The notes beneath the pieces are model-generated. The model was given only the letters and a program-made list of their open reading frames with translations. It made no database searches and was not told the DNA's origin. Of a stretch of 64,000 nt of DNA, positions 17,626 to 26,980 are shown piece by piece; positions within the stretch are counted from its first letter, which is position 1; every line of letters starts with the position of its first letter. The DNA is from Conexibacter sp. S30A1 (lineage in GTDB: Bacteria > Actinomycetota > Thermoleophilia > Solirubrobacterales > Solirubrobacteraceae): positions 2,666,001 to 2,730,000 of the forward strand of contig NZ_CP097127.1 of NCBI RefSeq assembly GCF_023330665.1, written 5' to 3'. A program made the translations under genes and the position numbers.

Positions 17626-18414
17626 TCAACTCCCTTTGTTCTTATTAGCGAAGCTTGCGGCGCCCTCCTGAGCATCGCGTGTCTGACGCATCATCTGGTT
17701 CACGTCCCGCGCGTACTCGAGCGCCCTGTCGTAGTCGATTTCTACGACTTGGCGGTATAGGTCCTTGGTGATACGGATAGCGGAGGCTGGCTTGTCCGCC
17801 AGGTCTTGTGCGTACGCGATCGCCACCGAGCGGACCTCATCGTCAGGGACAACGCGGTTGACCATCCCTAGTGTGAGTGCCTCGTCGGCCCTGATAAGCC
17901 GACCGGATAAGAGCAGATCAAGGGCGTGGCGACGACCTACAAGGCGCGTAAGGCTCACCATGACCATCGCGGCAACGAGGCCTCGATTGACTTCTGGATA
18001 GCCAAATTGAGCACCCTCTCCGGCGAAAACGATGTCGCACGACATCGCCACGCCGCAGCCACCTGCGACTGCGTATCCGTTTACGGCTGCAATAATCGGC
18101 TTCGGGAGGCGTGGGAGTTCATGATGGATGCGCAACGACTGGTTGGCCCGCTCGTAGCGGCTCCAGAAATCCGCCGAGTCCATCCCCTCCGCGGCCTCCT
18201 TCAGGTCGGCGCCGGCACAGAACGCGGGGCCATTGCCGGTCAAGACGATCGCACCGATCCGCGTGTCGGCGACAGCTTCGTCAATCGCTTGCTGCAGTTC
18301 CGTGAGCAGCTGCCGGTTCAACGCGTTGCGTGCTTCTGGCCGGTTTAGCGTGATGACCCCGACGTTACCCTCCGTCTCTTTCAGAACAATCTGTGAACCA
18401 CCAGTCACGCTCAT
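17626..18414 (-). CDS. enoyl-CoA hydratase/isomerase-family protein (crotonase 3)
   Basis: A 262-aa crotonase with PAFCAGADLKEAAEG and NGYAVAGGCGVAMSCD. As in crotonase 1 the first catalytic glutamate is replaced (GGCGVA) while FGYPEVNRG keeps the second. The C-terminal helix ends in FANKNKGS. Its start codon overlaps the stop of the CoA transferase gene (18411-18414, ATGA). It probably acts on a CoA thioester made by the transferase or the synthetase; the reaction cannot be named from sequence. Confidence 0.86.
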   Translation of the reverse strand: MSVTGGSQIVLKETEGNVGVITLNRPEARNALNRQLLTELQQAIDEAVADTRIGAIVLTGNGPAFCAGADLKEAAEGMDSADFWSRYERANQSLRIHHELPRLPKPIIAAVNGYAVAGGCGVAMSCDIVFAGEGAQFGYPEVNRGLVAAMVMVSLTRLVGRRHALDLLLSGRLIRADEALTLGMVNRVVPDDEVRSVAIAYAQDLADKPASAIRITKDLYRQVVEIDYDRALEYARDVNQMMRQTRDAQEGAASFANKNKGS

Positions 18415-19649
18415 GCCTCGCTCTCCTCCGTATTGTCCGCACGGACAACGCCGCGACTGATCAAGGTGGCGATCTCCTCCGGACTTCGGCCTAGCGTTTC
18501 AAGGATCTGAACGGTGTGCTCGCCTAGTCGTGGCGGCCGACCCTGGATCCGTGATGGGGTCTCGGAGAGTTTGAAGGGCAGGCTAATCGCCGGCACGCTT
18601 CCGACGCCCGGCACCTCGTAGTGCTGGACCATCTCTCGGTCGCGAACCTGGGGGAGCGCGAAGACCTCTCGGATGTCGTTAATGGGCGAGTGCGCGATTG
18701 TGGCGGTCTCAAGCAGGCCCACCCATTCACCCCGGGGGCGTTGGCGAATCGCCTCGCGGACCATGGGATACAGGTCATCCCGGTGTTCAACGCGAGCCGC
18801 TGGTGTCGCGAAGCGTGGATCGTCACCCCATTCGGGGTGATCAAGAAGCGAGCAAAACACTGGCCACTGACGCTGGTTGGGTACCAGTTGTAGGTATAGG
18901 CCGTCCGCACATTCGAACGCGGCCGACGGAACTCTCTGCGGATTCTCAGTGCCGTTACGTGTGGGAACTTCTCCAGTGAGCAGGTAGCGAGTGCCGACCA
19001 CGGTGAGCATCGACACCATCACGTCGAGCATCGAGAGATCGATGTGTTGGCCACAACCAGTGCGCTCGCGCCAGAAGAGAGCACCGAGAATCGCGGCAAA
19101 GCCATAGATGCCAGTTGACACATCGGCGACAGGAATCATCGATTTTACGGGACTACGACCGGCTTCACCGGTGACGCTCATGAAGCCACTGGCAGCCTGC
19201 AGGATCGGGTCGTAGCCGCGTTTTGTCCGCCACGGACCGGTATTGCCAAAGCCGGAGACGGAGTGGTAGATCACGTCCGGATTGATCGCACGGATGGCTT
19301 CGTAGCCGACCCCAAGGCGATCTGCGACGCCGGGTGTGAAACTCTGCATCACGACGTCTGCGTCGCGGGCGAGGGCCATGACGATGGCGATGCCATCAGG
19401 ATCTTTGAGGTTGAGCGCGAGGCTTCGCTTACTTCGGTTGATGGCGGAGAAGTAACCGCTGACGCCGCCGACAAGGGGTGGCCAAGCGCGCGTCTCATCC
19501 CCAGTCTCGGGGTGCTCTACCTCGATCACGTCAGCGCCGAATTCGGCCAGCATCATCGATGCATATGGACCCGCGAGATCTCGGCATAGATCGAGAACGC
19601 GGATGCCGGTCAGCAGTGAGGTTGGTGGAACCGAGGATGCATCGCTCAC
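18411..19649 (-). CDS. class III CoA transferase (CaiB/BaiF family)
   Basis: A 412-aa family III CoA transferase. The N-terminal motif is RVLDLCRDLAGPYASMMLAEFGADVIEVEHP. The catalytic aspartate is expected in GYDPILQAASGFMSVTG near residue 145-155, and INRSKRSLALNLKDPDG is the CoA-binding stretch. It moves CoA between a donor thioester and an acid. Overlaps both neighbours by four bases (ATGA), placing it firmly in the operon. Together with the ADP-forming synthetase it provides two routes to activate the growth substrate. Confidence 0.9.
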   Translation of the reverse strand: MSDASSVPPTSLLTGIRVLDLCRDLAGPYASMMLAEFGADVIEVEHPETGDETRAWPPLVGGVSGYFSAINRSKRSLALNLKDPDGIAIVMALARDADVVMQSFTPGVADRLGVGYEAIRAINPDVIYHSVSGFGNTGPWRTKRGYDPILQAASGFMSVTGEAGRSPVKSMIPVADVSTGIYGFAAILGALFWRERTGCGQHIDLSMLDVMVSMLTVVGTRYLLTGEVPTRNGTENPQRVPSAAFECADGLYLQLVPNQRQWPVFCSLLDHPEWGDDPRFATPAARVEHRDDLYPMVREAIRQRPRGEWVGLLETATIAHSPINDIREVFALPQVRDREMVQHYEVPGVGSVPAISLPFKLSETPSRIQGRPPRLGEHTVQILETLGRSPEEIATLISRGVVRADNTEESEA

Positions 19650-20551
19650 GATGCGACTCCTTGCGCTTGAACGCGAACGCGGCTGTTGAGGGCGTGCCCG
19701 AGCAAGCGTTCCAGCAGGTCGTGGATCTCGAATAGCGCGTCGAGGTCAACGCCAGTGTGGATCCTCATCTGATGGCACATCCAGACGAGATCCTCGGCAG
19801 CAAGATTGCCCCCGGAGTTCAGGGTGAACGGCGACCCGCCGATCCCCCCGACTGCCGCGTCGAAGTGGACTGCCCCAGCATCCATCGCCGCGAGCACATT
19901 CGCCAGCGCTAACCCACGCGTGTCGTGGAAGTGCAGCGCCAACTCTAGGTCGCCGAGATCCGCGAGCAACTGAGAAACCATCTCATGGACTTGGTCTGGG
20001 TTGGCCTCGCCGCTCGTGTCGCCAAGCGCTATCCCAGTTGCGCCGGCGCCGACGAACCTTGCGACCATCGCTCGCACGCCATCGATGGTGATCTCGTCGC
20101 CGTAGGGGGATCCGAAGGCGGTCGAGACTGTCCCGATTGCCCCTATGCCAGACTCGCGTGCGCGTCTGATGACAGCCTCTGCTTCCGACATCGACTCTTC
20201 GGTCGAGCGCCGTACGTTGCTGCGATTACCGACGTCGCTGGCAGCGACGAAGACGACAACAACGTCGACGCCTGAGGCTATCGCGCGCTCTGCACCCTTG
20301 ATATTCGGTACTGATGCGTCGTAAGTGACGTCGCTTCGGCGGCGAAGGTGAGCCATAACCTCTTCGGCGTCAGCCATCTGAGGTACTGCGCGGGAACTCA
20401 CGAACGACGTCGCGTTGATTCTGCGAAAGCCAGCGTTGCCGAGCATCTCGAGCAGCCGCACCTTGTCCTCAGTAGCGACGAGCCGAGACTCTCCCTGCAG
20501 CCCGTCTCGGGCCGTGACATCACGGATTGTTATCGAGTCTGGATGATTCAT
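19646..20551 (-). CDS. HMG-CoA lyase-like aldolase (DRE-TIM family)
   Basis: A 301-aa TIM-barrel enzyme with the DRE-type N-terminus TIRDVTARDGLQGE, the metal-site HFHDTRGLALANVLAA near residue 205, and GGIGGSPFTLNSGGN near residue 235. In HMG-CoA lyases the last motif carries the catalytic Cys (GGCP); here that position is Ser. The fold and metal ligands say aldolase, but the cleaved substrate may differ from HMG-CoA. It is the first gene of the operon. ATG 20551 is preferred over an in-frame start at 20584. Confidence 0.85.
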   Translation of the reverse strand: MNHPDSITIRDVTARDGLQGESRLVATEDKVRLLEMLGNAGFRRINATSFVSSRAVPQMADAEEVMAHLRRRSDVTYDASVPNIKGAERAIASGVDVVVVFVAASDVGNRSNVRRSTEESMSEAEAVIRRARESGIGAIGTVSTAFGSPYGDEITIDGVRAMVARFVGAGATGIALGDTSGEANPDQVHEMVSQLLADLGDLELALHFHDTRGLALANVLAAMDAGAVHFDAAVGGIGGSPFTLNSGGNLAAEDLVWMCHQMRIHTGVDLDALFEIHDLLERLLGHALNSRVRVQAQGVAS

Positions 20552-21065
20552 CTGGCAGCCTAAGTTCGCTCTGCGCAAGGCCATTACAATGGTCGAAGTC
20601 AGCTTACGCCGAAGGCTCCGTCGCTGTCAAGCCGGAGCTGCGGCGGTTTGCTCGGCGGCGAGCCACCAGGGGCATCGTGCAGCGATGGCGCCCGAGCTGC
20701 TAGCGGCCTCCGGTGCGCACGCTGGTTCGCGGTTGGCGCCGCCACGCCATCGTTCAGGTCGGGCCTAGTCTTTGGTGCGGCTCTGTCGCGACGCTTCGGT
20801 GTGGCGAAGCTTCGTCGCGGCGAACCTGGTCTCGATCGCTCGTCGGGACAGAGGTAGGCCTCGGCTCTTGGGGTGGCCAGTTGCTGGACACGTGAAGTCG
20901 TGTTATCGTCTAACCGCAGGAGCTAGTGCTTTTTCGCCATGCGTAACTGCCAACGGCTGTTTCCGACATCTGCAACCTCGCTCGGAGCCGAGGGTGCGGC
21001 GACGCACGCTCTGGCGGTCGGAGGTTCAACCTTGGGCACCGAGGGCGCGCGCGGGGAGTGAGCAC
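20552..21065. promoter_or_regulatory. divergent promoter region of the two catabolic units
   Basis: 514 bases between divergently transcribed operons. It holds an interrupted hairpin at 20787-20819: CGCGAC then GCTTCG, a 6-nt loop, CGAAGC, three bases, GTCGCG. This could be a regulator site or attenuator. An in-frame extension of the PrpD gene runs back to 20772 but has no start signal or family resemblance. No gene is supported here. Confidence 0.45.
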
Positions 21066-22463
21066 GTGACCAGTCCTGCGGCCAAAGAAGAAGCTGGCGT
21101 GGATGCCGCCGCGGTGTTTGCGAGCCTGACGGCCGGAGATCTCGACGGATTACTTTCAGCCTCGGCCGTTAGAGCAGCCCGTCTTGATCTGCTAGACACG
21201 CTGGGCTGCGCGGTGGCTGGACAGTCTGCCCTGGGCGTCCCCGAGGCTCGCAGACTGCTAATCGGCCAAGGCGGGACCCCCGAGGCCGGGGTTTGGGGTA
21301 GTGGCTGCCGGCTTCCAGCTGCCCAAGCTGCCTTCGTCAACGCGATGAGCGCGCATGCGCTGGACTACGATGACATACACCCGGGCGTGACCCATACCGG
21401 CGTCACCGTAATCCCTGCGGCGCTGGCTACGGCGGAGGCGGCGACAAACGTGAGTGTCGCATCGCTGTTGGAGGCGATCGTTTTAGGCAGTGAGGTCGCT
21501 GACCGCATCGCCCTAAGTGTGCTTGACGGCCCTGGTGTCACCGGTTGGCTGCTGACTCCGCTGGCCGGAGTTTTCGGCTCTGCGGCTGCGGCAGCTCGCC
21601 TGTACGGACTGTCAGCAGATGGGATTCGCCACGCACTGGGCTTCGCGTACGTGCAGGCAAGCGGCAATGGCCAGTCAACACTCGACGGCGCTCTCGCTAA
21701 GCGCATGCAACCAGGATTTGCGGCACGCGGGGGCGTGTTCGCGGCGCAGCTTGCTCGGCAGGGGCTGACCGCGCCGCTTGACAGCCTTGAGGGAAGGCGC
21801 GGGTTCTTTGCCGTGTACCACAACGGTCGGTACGACCGCGCACTTCTACATCACGGCCATCCAGGCGGATGGCTGATCGAGGCCGCGACCTTTAAGCCGT
21901 ATCCGTGCTGTGGCTGGACGCATACTGCCCTTGAGTGTGGACTCCACCTGAGGTCGCAAGTTGTCTCGCTAGAGAACGTGAGGTCCGTCCGCATTCTCGT
22001 CAACGCTCAGGCATACAACAGCACCGGGACGCCGACCGACCGTCGCTACAAGCCGAAGACAGCGGTAGATGGCCAATTCAGCATTCCCTATGTCTTTGCC
22101 GTTGCGATGGCGAACGGCGAGGTTCAAATCGCAGACTTCGACCCCAGCGCGCTCGCGCGCGGCGATGTCCTTGCCCTCGCAGGCAAAGTGCACGTCGCCG
22201 TGGATCGCGAGCTAGTCGGCGATGCCGCAAGAGGGCTGAGCCCTGCGTCGGCGACAGTCGTGTTGGACGACGGCCAGATGCTGAAAGCGCAGATCACTCA
22301 TCCTTGCGGCGTTAGCCCGCCACTGGACCAGAACTCCATCGAGAAGAAGTTCAGGGGTTGCTGCCTACACGCCGGACTTTCAGACGGATTCGCCGACGCG
22401 GTTATCGAACTCGTCCTGGGCGACGGCGGCAGCGCAACCACACTCGCCGACCTTCTGACTTGA
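21066..22463 (+). CDS. MmgE/PrpD-family protein 1
   Basis: A 465-aa member of the 2-methylcitrate dehydratase family. It has LDLLDTLGCAVAG near residue 30, AFVNAMSAHALDYDDIHPGVTHTG near residue 80, KRMQPGFAARGG near residue 200 and FKPYPCCGWTH near residue 260. These proteins are dehydratases or racemase-like enzymes acting on branched hydroxy-di/tricarboxylates; the substrate here is unknown. The GTG at 21066 follows GGGGAGTG. The IclR gene starts two bases after its stop, so the two form one unit. Confidence 0.87.
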   Translation: MTSPAAKEEAGVDAAAVFASLTAGDLDGLLSASAVRAARLDLLDTLGCAVAGQSALGVPEARRLLIGQGGTPEAGVWGSGCRLPAAQAAFVNAMSAHALDYDDIHPGVTHTGVTVIPAALATAEAATNVSVASLLEAIVLGSEVADRIALSVLDGPGVTGWLLTPLAGVFGSAAAAARLYGLSADGIRHALGFAYVQASGNGQSTLDGALAKRMQPGFAARGGVFAAQLARQGLTAPLDSLEGRRGFFAVYHNGRYDRALLHHGHPGGWLIEAATFKPYPCCGWTHTALECGLHLRSQVVSLENVRSVRILVNAQAYNSTGTPTDRRYKPKTAVDGQFSIPYVFAVAMANGEVQIADFDPSALARGDVLALAGKVHVAVDRELVGDAARGLSPASATVVLDDGQMLKAQITHPCGVSPPLDQNSIEKKFRGCCLHAGLSDGFADAVIELVLGDGGSATTLADLLT

Positions 22464-22464
22464 C

Positions 22465-23322
22465 ATGCGTCTACCTAACGCTGAAACCCTTGAACCCCGG
22501 CCGGAGCCTCGGTATCTAGTCGAGAGCCTGGCTCGCGGGCTCAGCGTACTAGCCGCGTTCGAGCCTGGCACCCGCGACCTATCGCTGGCGGAGATAGCAG
22601 AAGTCAGTGGCATAAGCACCGCAAGCGCGTTTCGGCTCCTGCACACCTTAACACAGCTCGGATACGTGCTGCGGGATCTAGAGACGAAGCGATATCGCCT
22701 AGGACCGGCTGTCCTGAGTCTCGGTATGGCCTCCCTCTCATCGATGACGTTGGTTGATCTCGTCGACCCATACCTGCAAAGTCTGCGCGACGAAACTGAC
22801 GAGAACGTCAAATGCGCGGTCGTTCATGGAACCGAGCTCGTCTATGTAGCGCACTACCGGTCGAAGTCACGCCCTTCGCGGACGGCGTACATTGGCACGA
22901 AGATTGCGGCACACACCACGTCGAGCGGCCGCGCCTTCTACGCGCGGCTGCCGCACGACGTAGCGGAACGCCTAATCGAACAGAGTCCGCGTCCGCGGCT
23001 TACCCCCCGGACGTTGACCGCCACCGGCAGGATAATGGCCGAGGTCAGCCGCGCGCGAGAACTTGGATACGCGGTCAACGATCAGGGTCTCAGCATGGAG
23101 CACCGCTCTGTTGCTGCCGCCTTAGTCAACCATAATGGCTATCCAGTCGGCGCGATCAACATCGCCGTCTGGGCGAGCCTAGTCAGCCGCGCGGAAATGG
23201 AGGAGCGCTATGCCCCGAAGGTGGTCTCGACCGCCGCGCAGATCTCGATGCTCCTTCCCGACCAGCTAGAAGGGTTTCTTGAGTCGGGGGAGCTGCTGAA
23301 CTTGCTTCCCCCAGCGCGGTGA
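22465..23322 (+). CDS. IclR-family transcriptional regulator 1
   Basis: A 285-aa regulator. The N-terminal winged helix (SLAEIAEVSGISTASAFRLLHTLTQLGYV) spans about residues 35-80. The GAF-like IclR effector domain includes GRAFYARLP and YAVNDQGLSMEHRSVAAAL. The GYAVNDQ...G...S.AAP-type segment is the effector-binding signature of the PcaR/PobR group. The start is an ATG two bases after the PrpD stop. It probably controls the surrounding catabolic and transport genes in response to the substrate or a CoA intermediate. Confidence 0.9.
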   Translation: MRLPNAETLEPRPEPRYLVESLARGLSVLAAFEPGTRDLSLAEIAEVSGISTASAFRLLHTLTQLGYVLRDLETKRYRLGPAVLSLGMASLSSMTLVDLVDPYLQSLRDETDENVKCAVVHGTELVYVAHYRSKSRPSRTAYIGTKIAAHTTSSGRAFYARLPHDVAERLIEQSPRPRLTPRTLTATGRIMAEVSRARELGYAVNDQGLSMEHRSVAAALVNHNGYPVGAINIAVWASLVSRAEMEERYAPKVVSTAAQISMLLPDQLEGFLESGELLNLLPPAR

Positions 23323-23375
23323 TTCTGTATGCGTCTTCCGTGCCCTCAGGGTTCGCCTCACGTCGCGAGGAGGCT

Positions 23376-23387
23376 TATGGTTCCATA
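23376..23387. promoter_or_regulatory. TATGG-TT-CCATA palindrome upstream of the transporter genes
   Basis: A perfect 5-bp-arm palindrome in the 243-base gap before the substrate-binding-protein gene. The core TGGTTCCA recurs at 24878-24885 before the LLM oxidoreductase gene. It is a candidate operator for one of the two IclR regulators (inference). Confidence 0.4.
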
Positions 23388-23565
23388 GCGCGCTTTCGTT
23401 CCTCACCGATGCGTATGACGCCTGACGGCTTCCTACGCAGCATATCGGCCGGCAGCACTGCTGCCAACGTCGTCACCTAGCCGTGGGAGCGTCCGCAGAT
23501 TCGCTTGCAAGAGCTGTCACGCCTAGGACCACAGCCAGCCTAGCTGGCATGAGAGGAGAACTGAA

Positions 23566-24795
23566 ATGAGAGGGATCATTCCGCACGGAGCTAAGCTCGG
23601 CACCGCAACAGCGGGCCTTGCGGCCGTGCTGGCAGTGGCCGTGCTACTAATTGTCAGCCCATGGGGGACAGCGAGCGGCGCCCGCACAAAGGCCGTCGCC
23701 TCGACTGCCCGAGGCGGCACCAATTACGGCGTTGCGACAATCATACCGCTGTCCGGCGCCGGTGCGCCGTACGGAAAGCTGTTTCAGCAGGCTTTCAACT
23801 TGGCGTTCACCAACATCAACAAGGACCACATCTTCAACGGTAAGCTCATCAACTACTACTACGATTCCCAAGCGCTTCCGGCGCCAGCAGTGTCAGCAGC
23901 CCAGCAGGCAATCTCCATCCACCACATCTCTGCCATCCAGATTGGCTTCACGGCACCCGTAACCGCAGTTGAGCCTCTCGCGACGCGAGATCATGTACTC
24001 GAGATCAACGTCGGTGCCAGCGGCTCAAACCTGTACGGCTTGTCACATTACCTGCTGTCGACCGTGCCCCTTGGTAATCAACAGGTTGACTTGTTCGCAC
24101 CATGGGTGATTAAACACGAGCACCTGACGCGCTGGGTGGTGGTGTACACAAGTGAACCGCTCGGCGACGGACTCAAGGCCGCTCTGGACCAAGTCGTGCC
24201 GAAGTCTCGTGGGAAGGTTGTCGCAAACCTATCTGTTAGTCCTACCGCATCGGACTACACCTCCCTCGTGACGCAGATCAAGAGTGCTATCGGGTCGCAT
24301 CAAAGCAGCACAATGGTGTATCTTGCGGTCAGCGGCCAGGTCTCCGGCAACATGCAGGAGATAATCAATGCCCTTGTCGCACAAGGCGTACATGTCAAGT
24401 ATGGGGGCTTCGCTGACTCGGTTACCCCGGCTTTGCAGTCAGATCCGAACGCCACGACGTATCAGTACACGAATCCGACTGTCAACCTGTCGACAGGAGA
24501 TCGAAGCTTGACTAGGCAGTTCCTGCACACGTGGAAGACGACGTATCGCAAGGCAGCGTTTAATCCCGGAACCGTCGATCAGTACGACAGCACGCTGCTG
24601 ATCGCCGATGGGATTCATCGTCTCCAGGCACAGCACAAGGCTGTCAACGGCACGACTCTCATCGCTGCGCTGCAATCGATGGGCAAGATCCCCGTCGTAG
24701 GTGGTGTATGGACCCTATCCCGCAAGGGTACGGTGAACGTCCCTGAGAGTATCAACGAGTTGACGAAGACCGGTAGCAAGGTGCTTGCACGCTAA
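23566..24795 (+). CDS. branched-chain/organic-acid ABC transporter substrate-binding protein (LivK-like)
   Basis: A 409-aa protein with an N-terminal membrane/signal segment (residues 12-34, ending WGTASGA) and a type I periplasmic-binding fold: GVATIIPLSGAGAPYGK ... AFTNINKDHIFNGKLINYYYDSQ. There is no lipobox cysteine, so it may be released or anchored by an uncleaved helix, which is unusual for a Gram-positive binding protein. AGAGGAG precedes the ATG by nine bases. It heads the transporter set and probably binds the acid that the PrpD/CoA enzymes degrade. Confidence 0.85.
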   Translation: MRGIIPHGAKLGTATAGLAAVLAVAVLLIVSPWGTASGARTKAVASTARGGTNYGVATIIPLSGAGAPYGKLFQQAFNLAFTNINKDHIFNGKLINYYYDSQALPAPAVSAAQQAISIHHISAIQIGFTAPVTAVEPLATRDHVLEINVGASGSNLYGLSHYLLSTVPLGNQQVDLFAPWVIKHEHLTRWVVVYTSEPLGDGLKAALDQVVPKSRGKVVANLSVSPTASDYTSLVTQIKSAIGSHQSSTMVYLAVSGQVSGNMQEIINALVAQGVHVKYGGFADSVTPALQSDPNATTYQYTNPTVNLSTGDRSLTRQFLHTWKTTYRKAAFNPGTVDQYDSTLLIADGIHRLQAQHKAVNGTTLIAALQSMGKIPVVGGVWTLSRKGTVNVPESINELTKTGSKVLAR

Positions 24796-24812
24796 CACAG
24801 TAAGCAGCCGTA

Positions 24813-24850
24813 GGCTGTCGGCCCAGCGGACGCCAGCTGGGCCGACAGCC
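24813..24850 (+). terminator. 15-bp perfect stem-loop after the binding-protein gene
   Basis: Arms GGCTGTCGGCCCAGC (24813-24827) and its exact complement (24836-24850) with an 8-nt loop, 18 bases after the stop. No T-run follows, so it is more likely an mRNA-stabilising or attenuating hairpin that keeps binding-protein mRNA in excess than a strong terminator. Confidence 0.65.
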
Positions 24851-24966
24851 CGCCGGCTGGCGTGCGCGCGTGGAGAGTGGTTCCATGAACAACGATCACA
24901 GTGAGTGCGGGTTCGACGAGTGCGGCCAAGTAATAGAGCCCTGAAGGGAAGAGCGGAGGCTCAGCG

Positions 24967-26013
24967 ATGACTATTAATAGCGGCAGGCCCAGGATCGGCT
25001 TTCGCCCGGCCGTCTGGGCGTCGGCGGAACGCAACCCGTTCGTCACGCAGCTTGGCCTAGCGGCCAAAGCTGAAGCAGCGGGCATCGACGGGATCTTTTT
25101 TGGTGACCGTATGCTCGCGAGTGTGGGAGTTGATGAGAAGGCGGTATATCAGTCGAGTCACACGGAAGTAACGGTAACGCTAGCGGCTATGGCCGCGCGG
25201 ACGGAGCGTATAAAGATTGCGCCACTCGTTCTCGTCGTTCCGTTTCGACATCCCGTCCAGCTCGCAAAGATCACAGCGTCGCTGGATCTGCTGTCGAACG
25301 GACGCCTGATGCTGCCAGTGGGTGGGGGGTGGAACGATCATGAGTTCGAGACGCTTGGTCTGCGGCGGGCGGAGACACTGCGGCGAATGGAGGAGTGCGT
25401 TGAGATCATGCGCGCCCTCTGGCGTGGCGAGACACTTGACTACGCGGGTGAGTACTACACACTTGAAGACGTGGCGATAGCGCCCCTTCCAGCTACTCCG
25501 GGCGGTCCGCCGGTGTGGCTCGGATCGTTTTCGCCGCATTCGCTCGACATCTGGCGCGGCGAACCGTTCACCTCCAAGACCAAGCGCGCGCTAGCACGGG
25601 TGGGGCGCATGGCTGACGTGTGGGTGCCGATGCTGTACGACGCGGCGCAACGGGGACGAATCCGTCGAGAGACGCTGCAAGCAGCGTGGGAGCAGGTAGA
25701 GACGGAAGCTGGTGCGGCCGGCCGCGATGGATCGGTGACGTTTGCGTGCTCACATTGGTTCTACTGTGTTGAGAATCGTCAGGATGAGGTGGGTCTCGCT
25801 GATGCGATGGGGGCGTTCTTTGACGGGTCGTTGGAGGACGCGCGAAAGACCTATCTGATCGGAAGTGCGGACGAGATCGTCGAGACGCTGCACGGACTGC
25901 TACCAACCGGGCTAAGGCCAGCTTGGTTCATCATGACGAGCCTTGGGCCCTCCGAGCGACAGCTTGAGTACCTCGTCAGCGAAATCGCGCCCCGGCTGAG
26001 GGCGATGACCTGA
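24967..26013 (+). CDS. LLM-class (F420-dependent) oxidoreductase
   Basis: A 348-aa luciferase-like TIM-barrel protein: GLAAKAEAAGIDGIFFGDRM, then IKIAPLVLVVPFRHPVQLAKITASLDLLSNGRLMLPVGGGWNDHEFETLG, the central segment shared by F420-dependent members. WRGETLDYAGEYYTLEDV and GGPPVWLG are also typical. It probably uses F420H2 or FMNH2 for a redox step on the imported compound. Assignment to F420 rather than FMN is inferred from the actinobacterial context. GGAGG precedes the ATG. It lies between the binding-protein gene and the permease genes, which suggests a role in the same pathway. Confidence 0.85.
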   Translation: MTINSGRPRIGFRPAVWASAERNPFVTQLGLAAKAEAAGIDGIFFGDRMLASVGVDEKAVYQSSHTEVTVTLAAMAARTERIKIAPLVLVVPFRHPVQLAKITASLDLLSNGRLMLPVGGGWNDHEFETLGLRRAETLRRMEECVEIMRALWRGETLDYAGEYYTLEDVAIAPLPATPGGPPVWLGSFSPHSLDIWRGEPFTSKTKRALARVGRMADVWVPMLYDAAQRGRIRRETLQAAWEQVETEAGAAGRDGSVTFACSHWFYCVENRQDEVGLADAMGAFFDGSLEDARKTYLIGSADEIVETLHGLLPTGLRPAWFIMTSLGPSERQLEYLVSEIAPRLRAMT

Positions 26014-26107
26014 TGGTCGGATGTGAAACGATCTGCGCGCAGGCGAACGTGGCGATCGACATGCGCGCAAGTCTCTGCGGTTCGGTAACAACGAAAGGTT
26101 GGGCCGG

Positions 26108-26974
26108 ATGGCGACTCTATTGAGCCTTGCAGTAGGCGGTTTGGCGGATGGCGCTCTCTACGCGTTGATAGCGATTGGGTTCGCGCTGGTGTTCGGCATG
26201 ACTGGCATCTTCCACGTAGCCGAGGGGGGCGTGTTCTTGGTGAGCGCGTACACGTATTACGAACTTGCCGTGGAGGCAGGCGTCCCAGTCGTCATCGCGA
26301 TCATCGCCGCGGCTGCCGGCGCCCTGATCGCAGGAGCCGCGATTTACCTCCTCGTGTACCAGAGGATGCTGAAAGGCAACCGGAGCTTCTTCTCCATCTT
26401 CCTTGCGTCGTTCGGTACGCTGGTGGTACTCCAGAATGGCCTTGTTTTGGCGTTCGGCGCGTCACCTGTGGCTTTCCCTGGAACGCTACTACAGGGCTTC
26501 AGCGTCGCCGGGGTCGAGATCACCTGGGCCGACGTCGTAGCCATCGCTGCCGCGGTCGCGACAACCGCAACGATGGCATGGTTCCTGCGAATGACGCTCA
26601 CTGGTGTGCGACTCCGAGCGCTCGCTGAGAACCCGCAACTGACCAGTGAGTGCGGGATTCCGTCGTCGAAGTATCGGATACTGGCGTACGCGCTTGGGTG
26701 CGTCTTAGTAGTGCCCGGGGCGATCATACTCGGCTACACGCAGGGCATTGAGCCGAGCGATGCACCGACTATCGTGACGATCGCGATCGTCGCCAGCATC
26801 GGCGGCGGTGTCGGTAGTCTCGTGGGAAGCGGGCTGACGGCCCTGGGGTTCGGCTTCATAGCGAGCGTCGCCGTTTACTGGCTACCTGGGTCGTGGTCGG
26901 AGGCGGTCGCATACATGGCGTTCTTCGTGTTGATCCTCGTTAGGCCCAGCGGCCTGTTCGAGCGGGCGAGGTGA
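26108..26974 (+). CDS. livH: branched-chain-type ABC transporter permease (LivH-like)
   Basis: A 288-aa polytopic protein with about eight hydrophobic segments: LAVGGLADGALYALIAIGFALVFGMTGIFHVAEGGVFLV at the N-terminus, and AENPQLTSECGIPSSKYRILAYALGC in the cytoplasmic loop, the conserved LivH contact loop for the ATPases. ATG 26108 has AAAGG nine bases upstream; the in-frame TTG three codons earlier is weaker. It stands immediately before livM, livG and livF. Confidence 0.88.
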   Translation: MATLLSLAVGGLADGALYALIAIGFALVFGMTGIFHVAEGGVFLVSAYTYYELAVEAGVPVVIAIIAAAAGALIAGAAIYLLVYQRMLKGNRSFFSIFLASFGTLVVLQNGLVLAFGASPVAFPGTLLQGFSVAGVEITWADVVAIAAAVATTATMAWFLRMTLTGVRLRALAENPQLTSECGIPSSKYRILAYALGCVLVVPGAIILGYTQGIEPSDAPTIVTIAIVASIGGGVGSLVGSGLTALGFGFIASVAVYWLPGSWSEAVAYMAFFVLILVRPSGLFERAR

Positions 26975-26980
26975 GCCACC

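Noticed and set aside
20772..21065. N-terminal extension of PrpD 1
   Set aside because: No ribosome-binding site at the earlier start and no family similarity; GTG 21066 has a good site.
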